Positions 24,101 through 36,100 of a DNA stretch of 64,000 nt are shown piece after piece; position 1 is the stretch's first letter, and each line of letters starts with the position of its first letter. The DNA comes from Ditylenchus dipsaci (Eukaryota; Nematoda; Chromadorea; Rhabditida; Anguinidae), in NCBI GenBank assembly GCA_004194705.1, contig SADC01001283.1, positions 930,001 through 994,000 of the forward strand, in the 5' to 3' direction. The translations under genes and the position numbers were made by a program. Below the pieces are notes generated by a model, which worked only from the letters and a program-made list of their open reading frames with translations, did not search any database and had not been told where the DNA came from.

Positions 24101-27100
24101 CTTGGTCGATGATAGAGAATAAGTTAATGTTCAAGTGTAGAGTGGAGAAAGGTTTTAAAATCGCAGTAGATATGTCCATGGGTAGAGTGAAATATCTTTA
24201 GAAATAAAGTACACTGTACTTGAGGCTAAACAGCTTTTTTTCGTTTTCCTCTGGTTTTCCACCCAGGTACCCTCTTGGAGGAGAGGTTGATGCTTCGCGT
24301 ACAAACCCATAAATAACCCCCACAGAAAAACCCTCCTTTAATAAGCCCCTTTTTGGGGGGTTATTTATGGGGTATCTTTTAGGCTTAGGCTTTGGTAGGC
24401 CAGCGCCCGTTAGGCCGTACTAAAGGGGTTATTTATGACCCTTTTTCGGGAGAGAGGGTTATTTATGACCCACAGTCGATGCTTTGACGTGGTCTCTGTG
24501 CTAAGCTAATTAAATGCCTGTTTTGTCGAGTCTGAAGGTCTGCGGTCAATTGCTTCCTTGTCAATTAATCCACGGTGTGGTCCACGGTAAATCGGTCCAC
24601 ATGTCGATTGATGCACAGGTCAATTGGTCCATAAAATTTTTATCGCCTCCAAAGGCAGAACAAACTATACTGATCAAAGCAAAGTTCAAGAAAAAAATGT
24701 CTGCTACTACCAGGATTTGAACGTGTAACCACATAATTGGGATTCGAAATTGCAGATGAATTGGGTGCCGATGAATTCACATAATGCCCATAGACACACA
24801 TCACTCGCAAGTGACTCTGGCCTCCTCATACCAGAGTTTCTTTATGCGGTATGCCCCAGTCAACAGAACCATGTTCAACATCTTGATTTTTTCGCCAGCG
24901 GGACTCCTTGAATGCCCCTAAAGTGGCCCTTTTTTGTCCCTTTCCATCCGAATACAGTCCTGCACCCCCTAAAAATAGTTCTGCACAATAATTTTTACGA
25001 CATGAGATCAATTATCTTTGAAAGCTGGGTAACATCACAATAAACCTAGTTTCGTTAGTCTAATAAATTTCCATTGGACTACTAAAGTGCAATATTACTC
25101 CACCATGACAAAGAGAAAAGAGTGAGAAAGAACAGATCAGAACTGGACTAGGACAGAATCAGAAACTGACTAGGATTAACCCGATCAATAGGAAATCTAC
25201 TAGAACTAGATTGATATAAGGCAACTACTAGACTTGACATTTTGACCGGTCAAAATTCAGGTCGAAGTATATTTTGTTCGATCGAAAAATTCTGCATTGG
25301 CCCTCAAGTTCTTTTTTTTTCAATTTGTTGTCAAGTTTGTTTTGGGTGGGAGAGAGGCAGGGCAACTTTGTGAGAGCTGTTTTTTTATCATCCATCACCC
25401 CTTTGTATAACTTTGATCTGCTATTCTTTTTCTGGAAGATGAATTTTGAGCTAGTTCACAGGCTCTCTTTAAATAAAGCAAATTGAGATTTTTTCAGCAA
25501 CTCATTTTGCAGCAACTCGAGAAACAATTCATCAGACCAATGCGTTCATAGATCTGCACAAGATTAAAGTTTTTCAGTTTCTCCATACTGAGAAGCAAAA
25601 AAATATGATCTGAAATAAAAAACTAATCAAAAATTTAAAAACATGGTGTAGCCTGAACGATACCATCTTAACCACAAAGAGTAACAAACAATTTTTTTAG
25701 CAAAAGAGACATTCTTTAACCGAACATATGTGCCACCATCCAATTTGGAGCAAGAGACAGATGACTCAACCCTACAACCCATGGAATACCTCACAGTGGA
25801 TGTGGAGAAGAACAAATTCATCACCAAATTTGGCTACTCCTATTTGATTACTGATGTGCAGAATATATTCTCACATGCTTCACTGGCCTTTGAGCTGATG
25901 CACAACAGACACTTGTGTGAAAAATACGTGATGTTCATAGCTCCAATGCAAGGTAGGTATTTTTGTGGGGGCTGCTAGATAGTAATTTAGCTATATGTTT
26001 TAGGGATGAATGTAATGTGGAGAATAGTGGAAGGGAGCCACCAGGAATATGAAAACACTGCATAATCCAAAGAGCATTTACCTTGGAATGGGACGCATCT
26101 GCCCAAATCATGTGGGTTTTAAAGGGGCATGCTCACCTGTTCAAAATTTGTCCCCGCCAATTCACACATTTTTCCTAATCATTGAACTTTTTTACGTATT
26201 TTTCAATTTGGTTTCTAACAAAACAAGTATAGTTTTGTTAAAAAACAAGTTGAAAAATCTGTACAAAGTTAAAGAGCCGTGCTCGTGCGTTAAGGCGCGA
26301 ACCAGCAGTTTTTTTCGAATTTTTTCGAATCGTGCCATTTTTCACTCGTTCTGCGTCAAATCTGATATAGATGACCTTATACTGCTTTTAAAAACTAGGC
26401 AGAAAACTTAAAAAATCTAGACGAGAACGAATGTAAAAATTTATCCAGAAAGGAAAGAACTACTGGTTCGCGTCTTTTCTCCCCATCGGGCACGACCATG
26501 CCCTTTAAATGATTAGGAAGTTTTTTTGGATTGGCAGGAACAAATTTTGAACAGGTGACCATGCCCTTTGAAGTCAAAAAAATGCAAAAAGGCAAAAAAA
26601 GTAAAATTCGAAAAAGCGCGAGTTCCAAAATAGAGGAAACTCTCTTAGGCAAAATTTTCTATTTTTGAGACACCCTATCACGCAAAATGCCCTCAGGGCT
26701 CCGAACTATGCAGCTGAATTTTCAAAAGATGATCAATTGCTGAGATATAACACACTAAAGTTTGGAGCCCTTTAAATGAATGGATCAAAAACGAAGGTAG
26801 TATGCCAGCTTGCTAATATGATTGTGCGCCAATGCGATCTGGCGCCAAAATGTTGTTGGCGCCAATATGATGCTGCGCCAATCGCTATTGGCGCCATTTG
26901 AGTCGGTGTCATTTTGTTGTTTGCGCCAAATGATTTAGCGCCATTTTGTTGTTTGTGACAAATGATTTGTCGCCATTTTTGACTGGCAACAAAATGAATC
27001 GATGTCAATTCTTTTAATTGTGAAGCTGAGCCAATTAGTGTTTTAACCAAAACCTGTTTCTCTCAAGTGTCTTCACAGTCATCATTTACCGTTTTATAGG

Positions 27101-30100
27101 AAGCAAACGCCATAGATATGTTCGAGTCGTACTCTTTCGAAATTCGATTTGTCACACAATTTCACGTATGATATAATGACTCGTTTTCAAATTCCACAAG
27201 AAAAAACGAATAAACGTAGAATTTCTCGTATATCGTACCATAAATTCTACAGTTAACGATGAGTCTAATTTCGAGTTCGGTAGGGTGGGTGGTCATCCTG
27301 AGTTATTTGCATCCTCTGAGAACAGGCCCAAAATTCAAAAAATAAAAAGTTTGTTTGGAGGCGTATTATTAGGCCAGTCATGGTTATATCCCGCCATATG
27401 GCCGGTCGTGCTCACATTTCTATTACCCAACCCAATCTATTCACCATTTTCCAGGTTCAACACCCTGAGCACAGAATCACCTAATGGAAGTCAAGCCATG
27501 TCCAACGCACTCAAAACTTTTTCCAAATTCATCAAGGTACCTGACACTTTCTCCAGTATAAACAGCCACTAATTCCTACTTTTAGATCTACTTACACTCC
27601 GTAAAAGTGGAGAAAGGTGATCCTTTCCAATGCCAACCCTATGCAACCACCTTCCACCTACCTCTGCACCGGCATTTAGCCTATGCTCTGATGCAGGCCC
27701 TGAGTGTGGGCGACCATTTCGCTGAAATCGCGACCAAAACCATTTTGTCAGACGAAATATTTTTGCGCCAAGTTATATTGCACCCGATTAGAATCCAGGC
27801 TAGTTAAAAAATATAAATTTTGTAGTGAACTCCCAAAACTTAGGTGGTCAGAGCGGAGTATTTGGCAGGAATGTGGATTAGAAATGGCGGGATGATCCGC
27901 AACTCTGTGATTTACTTTGATAGACCCTCACTGACTTTTGGCTGTCAGACACTTGACCTGTTTTTATGCAGGTTCGCAGAAAATATAGGAAACTATAAAA
28001 AATATATTTTAGAATTTCTGCCGCAAACATGAACCAAGAGTTCTTTTGGAAAATTGTTGTGAAATCGTTTCATCTGGAAGATGTGGGTTTGCTTTGTTGG
28101 GCTTTAGTCGATTTTCGATTAAATGTCGCCCATCAAAATTGACCCTTAATTAGACCTGTCTCATTTAAGTTAGGAAAGAAACACAGGGCACTAGTGCAGA
28201 ATCGGTTGCAAATTTTACCATGGTCTTCCCTGTTGATTTTTTCCACATTTTGCCTTGGTACCCTTTTTTGATGTAATTATGGTGATTAAGGGAATATCGT
28301 GATTAAGATGATTATGGTTACCGTATTTCCTCTAATTGAAGCCTCGGGCTTCTATTTTTTGAATCTTCGAAAATCGGAAAATTTGGAAGACGATCTTGAG
28401 ATTTTCGGGTGCTCAAACAAAATCTAAAAAGTGGAATCGGTAGAGCTCGCGGGAGTTAAGAAAACGTATCAAACAGCTTTGCAAAATATTGCTTCTACCT
28501 TCAGATCCAGACCCTCAAAGTTGAGGGGGGGCTTATATTAGAGGAAATACGGTAACATGTTTGCCTTAATCACCATGATCACATTAAAATCACATTTAAA
28601 AACAGCATGGGGGACCAAGGCAAAATGTGGAAAAAATCAACAGGGGGATCAAGGCAAAATTTCCCACCGATTCTGCACTAGTGCCAAACACAGCGTAAAA
28701 CTTAAAAAAGTACAGAACCCTTCAAAAATTTCCTCCTCCCACTTGGACTCGAACCATCGACTTTGCACGATTTTACCAATTAAAAAAAATTATGAATATA
28801 AATTTTAGTGTTTTTCGTTCGACGAAGACTTTAGAGAAAGTATGTCCAATGGTCGAATAATCACTTCCAAAAGCTGGATATCTTTTGTTTTTGACGGTTG
28901 CCTCAGGTGAAATCCATTTGGTTAAAAAAACAATAATATCTGATTTCAGGTTTTTGCTGGACATTCTAGTGCCCCAAGTCGGTAAAAATGTGACTTTGGA
29001 AAGTGAGTTAAGAGCTGAGCTTGTTTGTGCTCTCTCTTTTGGCAGCAGCCCACATTCTAAAGTAGCTTGTTTTGCTAAAAACTTCTAAAATAACATTGAC
29101 GATTTTAGTTGCGACAATCGATTCCTGCCAGAGGTATCAGAATCGATGAAAAATATTCGTTGATTTTTGACAAAGTTTTGAATGAGGTTGCTTTTTTGCA
29201 AAATTTGTATTTGTAATTGTGAAAAAATCACTTAGATTTCTGACTTTTCTCAACCAGATCAAGGAGAGATGTATCAGGGTGGTTTGTACACACTTAAGGA
29301 ATCTGTTTGGGCTCAGGAGTTCGACCCTGTTTTGTGTGAGTTGTTGATAACTGGATGGGTGAAAATGCATGCTGTATCAATAGTTGCGCGTCAAAAAATT
29401 GTGCGTCGGGGGGAGGGGGTTTGAATGGTGCCTTTTTAGAGCTTGATAAAGAAACGATTGAAGAAATTGAATTAAAGCGCTGTTTTATATATTATAATTT
29501 ATAAACAAAAAATCGTGTTTTAAACACAGTTTTGTAGATGACCCACTGGCAAGTTACCCCATAAATGTTAGAAAAGGAGATGCGCTACAATTTGGGTGCT
29601 AGCTTCGGGTCATCTTGAGAATCCAGGTCAAAAACACAATGCAAAAAAATATTCTGAACTAGGATATGCCTAGGGCTGTTTAATTGACAGCCAATTTGAC
29701 GGTAGCCAACTATCAAGCTACGTGCAAATACTGCGACTCCGCCTCTGCCTCCGACTTTTGTGTTAACATAGGTATTCGGAGGCGGAGTTGCAGTATCTTA
29801 ACATATCTTCAGCCAATTTTTACTCTTTGGTCCCTCCTGTAGTTCAAAAATGTTAGTTAACTCATCTCTGCCCACGTGTATTGCAAATAGACGTAAATTT
29901 TGATAGTTTGGTTCTCGCCGATTTTTCAAACTTTATGAGCAATTTTTGACTTTCACAAATCCTTGAAAAGAATTTATTTTTCAAAATCACAAATGAACAA
30001 GTCGGTTTAGACGAAAAAATCAATTCTATTCTTTCATATGAAATTGTTTAAGATCGCCCAGTATTTTTTAGGGTTATGGGTAAAAATCCCCCGCAAAAAT

Positions 30101-33100
30101 CCCCCCAGCAAAAATCCCCCCAGAATAGAAATTGAAGTGAGGCAAATGTATTTAGGCAAATGTATTTCAAAACCACGGTATTCTGACCAAAATAATTTCA
30201 TGAACACTATTTAATAGTTAAAGACGTCCCAGTACCGAGGTTAACCGCAGTACCGAAGCATGAAACGAGGTAATGACCTTATTACCTGGAGGGTGTAGTA
30301 TAGTCATTGGTTTTACTCACAATACCTAAAATTAACTCGCAATGCCTAAAAGACCTTAACTCCTATTTTGATACCTCAGTCAACTAGGTAAAGCCACCTG
30401 GATACCTGATAACTGGATATTACTAGGTGAGTATCACTGACGAGGTAGTACTACCAAGTTCCACTACCTAAGTTCTACCATTTCAGTACGACTATTAGGA
30501 TGACCTTCTACCAATTCTTGGGGAAGTTGAATTATAGGTTGTTGCTATGCTAAAGTAACCAAAATAGGAATTTTAAAGCTGTTTGGTTAGAAAGATTGGT
30601 GTTTGCTGCCAGCATCGCTTAAGATACTTACATGGTAGCCTCAGGTACCCTCAGGTAGTTAAGGTATTTTCCTGGGGTTCCGAATAGCAAAATCGATATT
30701 TTGGTATTATCAAGCCGTTCTTAGGGTCCCAATTTTGATTAACATATTCATAATATTGACAATAATATGCTGTATTTTACGTCCGAGTCCGTGAATAAAT
30801 GTCAATTTAACTTCAATTTTTATTCTGGGGAATTTGTGCTGGGGGGATTTTCGCGGGGGGATTTTTGCTGGGGGGATTTTTGCTAAGGGGTTTTTACTGG
30901 GGGGATTTTTGCAGGGGGATTTTTACCCATAACCTTTTTTAGCACACTGCCTCCATTAAACAAAATTCATACTTGTTTATAAGCCTTGATTGTGATTTCA
31001 AAAATGTGCTTTTTATTTTTTAGTTAGTTAGTTTTCTGGTTGTGAAAAATTTGATTAAAACAATCGGTAAATTTTTACAAGTTCACAGGCATTTTGAAAA
31101 AAGGCATTTAAAAAAATATTTTTTTTTCACTAATTCCCCAATATTTAAAAGCCATGTGGTGAAGCAGACTAAAAGCTACAAAACTCATTTTTCAGAATAG
31201 TTTTGGCCCTATCCCTCAATGGGGGGGCTTGCCTTGGTCCCCCTGTTGTTGTTTTTTTGTGAGTTTTTAGGCTGAACTACAGGGAAACGTAGGCCAGCGT
31301 ATGTTAGGACTAACTTAGACATGAGTCTAAAATGGCTCAAATCGAAAACACCCGTCAAAATCATTAAATCTCCCGTCAAAATAATTAAATCTTCCGTCAA
31401 ATTTTTAAAAATTCTCCTTCTCAGTGTATACTTTTCAAATTTTGTATTTTTTGCATTAGCATGTAGCCCTGAATCTCTAGTTTTTGATAAGCTATTTACT
31501 AGCTTGATACAATTTTAGAAAAACGGGAGATAAATTGAGTTTTTCAAAACTACACCTTTTTTTAATGAATTGTTCTCCCACTTTTCAAAATAGTATCGAC
31601 CTAGTTAATAGCTTATCAGAAACTAGAGGTTCAGGGCTACATGCTAATACGGAAAAAAATACAAATATGAACAGTATACACCTAGAACGGCAAGTTTTAA
31701 AAATTTGACGGGAGATTTAATGGTTTTAACCGGAGATTTAATGTTTTTGACGGGTGTTTTCAGGTACAGCCGTCTAAAACACGTTTGAGTCCGTCCTAAC
31801 ATACGCTGGCCAACCCTTGCCTAAGCTTAAAGCCTAAAAAACCACAAAAAACAGCAGGGGGACCAAGGCAAATGTCGAGATTTTAATCATCTTAACTTTT
31901 TGTTGACTGCATTTTCATAATAAAACCAACTATTTTACCTCTTAAAATGACCATTTCAACTCAAAGAAAAGTTTAAATTTTCCAAAAATTAATTTGGGCA
32001 AAAATGGGTTAAAGTATTTTACGTGTTTTTTTTTCAATACAATAAAAAGATAGAGAAAATCCTTAATTTTTATTTTGTGACAAACTTTGAGCAAATTACA
32101 AAAAAGATATTAAAATTTAAGCCAAAATTTTAAACAAAAAGTCAAGATCCCTTTTATCTGCAATTGATCAATTTTCACCGGTCGGTCAATTGGCCATTTG
32201 ACAACCCAAGAGATGCCGCAAAATTGGAGCGAATAAGGTATGTCAAAATAAGCTGTCTCTTTACCAAGAATTTGATAGAAAAAGAAAATTCGACGCGCGA
32301 AAAAGTACTTCCCCTCATTTTAATGGTGAAAAAGCATTTTGAGTCTGAAAATTGTGATTAATTAGCTTGCAATTATTTTTTCAATCTTTGCCAATATAGG
32401 TCGAATGCGGTGCAACAATGCCCGAGAATTCCACTCTCTGGTCATTAAGGCTGAAGAGAGGTAGAAATTAATGTTAACACTACAGTTTAAGTTAACTATA
32501 TTCTCAATTTGTCAGAGACCTGGCCAGACTCAAGCAGTCCAACTCAGAGGATAGAAAGTGGAATGCTCAGCATCTCTGGCTAGGCTACCGTCTAGTGAAT
32601 TTCGACGCAAAAGGCTGTTTTGAAGCTATTCAGCCAGCCTGGGCTCTGTTAACTCAGCCCACTTTTTTCTACATTATGCAATTCATTTTAAATAGGGTAA
32701 TTGATGAAGTGAAAATTGAACAAATTTGTTCTAGCCCTAGAAGCCAAATTATCTTTCGAAATTTTTAGTAAGCTGTGAATTGAATCAGCAAAACTAGGTT
32801 TAGGAAAGTGGCTATCCATATGGTCAAAAGTCAGCCATTTTCACAGTTATTTCTACTAAAAATTTCCAAAGTTTGATAATCTGCCATGATGACTAAGTAA
32901 AAGCGTTGATAAAATAAACTTGAAATGGCTCGGTCATATTCCGTCATATGGCCATCAGCCAACCCTAGTCAAAAAAGTTGAGCGGGTGTGTGATTTATTT
33001 ATTTAGCCTAGGCTAACTTGAAATTACAGTTAACCTTCTCTATAAGCTACACCTGGGATCGGCCCTAAAGTGTAGTTTATAGAGAAGGTTGACTGTATAC

Positions 33101-36100
33101 AGTTTTCTTGCAAAAACACCCTTTTTACAACGAGCTGGTTTCGAAGGAGTAGTAAAGTGTACAAAGCTTAAAAATCAAAACATATATCTTTAGTGGCTCA
33201 TATCAGAGCAGGAACAAAACCTGATCCTCCAAGAAGCTGTGTATTTGCTCACACTATCTGTCAAATTTGTCTCTTCCAACTGTTTTGAACAAGCTCATAT
33301 AGTTGACAAGCTCTACCACTGTCCAACTGATCAATCTTTTGGTGCTTTTGACAATTTCACTACTGATTACCACGGTCTAGAGATCAAGGATTCTAATGAT
33401 AGACGCCACTCCATACTCTCTTTTTTTACCTATGCCACTGCTAATGAGAGGTTGGTTTCTAATGAGAGATTATTTTTGCAGATATTTTTTTAAATTTTTA
33501 ACTTTAGTAGCATTCTCGACTTGTTGCTGGCTCACTTTTTGAAAGCTGAAGAAGCCATAGATCCAAAAATGACTAAAGCTAAGATCTACTCCAAACTCAT
33601 GAAGTCATTCATCAATAAGGATCCGAAATCACTAGATCGCATTTTCGGATCTGCTTCTGAGTATTTAGGCCGTTTGTTATGTCTCTTATACCACAGGTAA
33701 ATTAAGGGTATAATTGTGAAAAAGTAATCAGAGTGCTTTATTCTATGCTAAGACACATTGTGCTCGGATGTCTTTGGTTAGGTGAAACCTACTTAACGAA
33801 AACCTGCTCGACGAAAACTTGCTTAGCGAAAAAGAGTATATAGAAAAAGAATAAAATTACTTAATAGGTTTTACAAGTGGATTTTGAACAGTAAAATTTT
33901 ATTTGTGAAACCTATCAATTAATTTTATTCTATTTCAATATGCTTTTCGCTCAACCAGTTTTTGTTAAGAAGGTTTTGCAGGATTTTATCTACCCTTATT
34001 CTGTTATCCGATTGGAATTTTTATTAATACTGTCGTAGTCCCCCTATCGCTGGACCCCTATCGCCCTTTTTCGGGCAGGAGTTCATTATATCGCCTAGCT
34101 CAAAAATGCCCTAAATTGTGTTTTTTCGTTTTAAGGGCGCCGTCGAGCATTTTGAAAATAAAATTGGTACCTGGATTGTCAAAAAGTAGTTGTTTAGCAG
34201 TATTCTACTATACTTTTTCGACTGGAGTTTGGCAAAAGGAACTTTATATGCATGGATTTGCATGATTTATATGCATGGTTTGCATGCTGGACATGAATCT
34301 GGTGTCAGAAATTCGGATTTGCAAGGCAAACATACATAAAGGTCTTTTAAAGTTTCACTGTTTACCAGCTAATTTTTTTGAACCGTTTCAATTTTCATTC
34401 GTTTTGCTTCAAACCTGATATTGATGACCTTATGCTACTTAAAAAAACTGGGCAGAAAACCTATAAAATCTAGACAAGAACGAATGAAAAAATTTGTCGA
34501 GAAAGTGAAGAAGTTCTGGTCCCCGCCTTTTCTCCGTGAGACGCATGCCCGGGCATGCGATTTTAACTTAAGTGTTAAATAGAAAGATTATGGTGAGCGC
34601 AGGAAACAGCCCCAATATGCACTTAGTAACTCGGCATTCGAACAAACAGCTATAAAAGATTCAGTCTTATTATGATCTATAAATGAAATCTGCACTCTAA
34701 AAAACTCAATTTTCAGTGACTCCGTCAGCAAGAAGTTCATTGACCACTTGTACGAGACACAAGTCTTCAAAAACGCGGAAAACCAACTGGAGTCCATTAA
34801 AATTGACCAAGGAATCAGCGAAGAAGTAACACTTAAGCCTCAAAATTCTTCGAAAATTCAATTTATTCCTCATTGCAGCCATCTACCACGGCTTTCAAAG
34901 AAAAAAAGCTATTAGCGAAAAGAAAGCAAACCGCTTTGATACAGTCTCAGAAGCTGAAGCAGGCCAAAGTGATGCAGAAAATGATGAAAATAGAGGGTCT
35001 AAGCCTGACCGAAATAGAGGACATGGATGCCAAACAAGTGAAAACGGATGAAGTGTTTGTATATGAATGCCCTATTTGCAACGACTCGTCCACTAACACA
35101 CTCAACGATTTGATGGGCCTTATGGTGCATGTTCAATCTAATGGAGGTAATAGTATCTCTTCTATTTGGTTACACAGAAATTGCAAACCAATTTTATATC
35201 GAGGAATATTTAAATTCTCAGTAGTTTACTATATTTTCATTTCAGTAATGGACAGTGTGTTAGGTGGCCACGAAAAAGAACTCTCACTCACAGATATTGG
35301 AATGATGCGCAAAAATATGGAGATGTTCCTTTCTCTAGGAGAACGAGAAGAAACTGGAACCAGGCAAAAGATGCTATGCTTTCAGAGGTCCGAATTGAAT
35401 TGTGAAACCCTAATTATTAACCTAATTTATTGAACTTTTCTAGGTATATTCTGATCTAGCCAGATTTGTGAGGTATTTCTTTCAACCCTTCTTCCCTCTA
35501 GAGATATTTTAACCTCTTTTTCTAGGCTGCCCTCTGGAATCAGCGCTTGCACATGCGGTCACACTGCACATCTGGCTTGTTTCCAAGCATATACAGACAC
35601 TGTTGTGGTTTGTAACTCAAAAATATATCAATGAGTATAAAAATATATAATAGGATCCAAGAGGCGGTTGTAAAGTTAAGAGGTTAAAAGATGTTTGCGG
35701 TAGGAAAACGTTCGATTTATACATGTGGCAGAGGACGACTATAGATTTGCGACTATTTCGATCCACGACCATAGATAGAATATGATTTTTTATAAAGTTT
35801 TGGGCGACTGTCATTTAGCCCGTTCCTATTTTTCGAACAGTTCGAATTCTGCATATAAAGCTGCTCTTAAATGTAATAATCGACTGGAAATTCCAGTCTG
35901 GAATATTTCCAAAAATAAATATTCGAGTAATTCAATACCTTTTTTAAATTCAAATGTTCATTGTGTCGAGAAGAATTTAAAATATGACAGTCGATTTTTA
36001 CGTTTAAGAGCAGTTTCACATGCAAATTGGATGCTCTGATTACGAATCTGGTGTCAAAAAGACAAGAAAAGGAGTAGCGTCAAAGATTCTTATTGCCATT

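Larger units (their letters stand above)
29413..32146. other. Repeat-filled UBR3 intron
   Basis: A 2.7-kb intron holding the foldbacks at 30062-30938 and 31292-31812. Between 30220 and 30660 is a low-complexity stretch of TACC/GGTA words (for example AGGTAGTACTACC). One small candidate exon near 29440 was noted but not supported. Confidence 0.45.
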
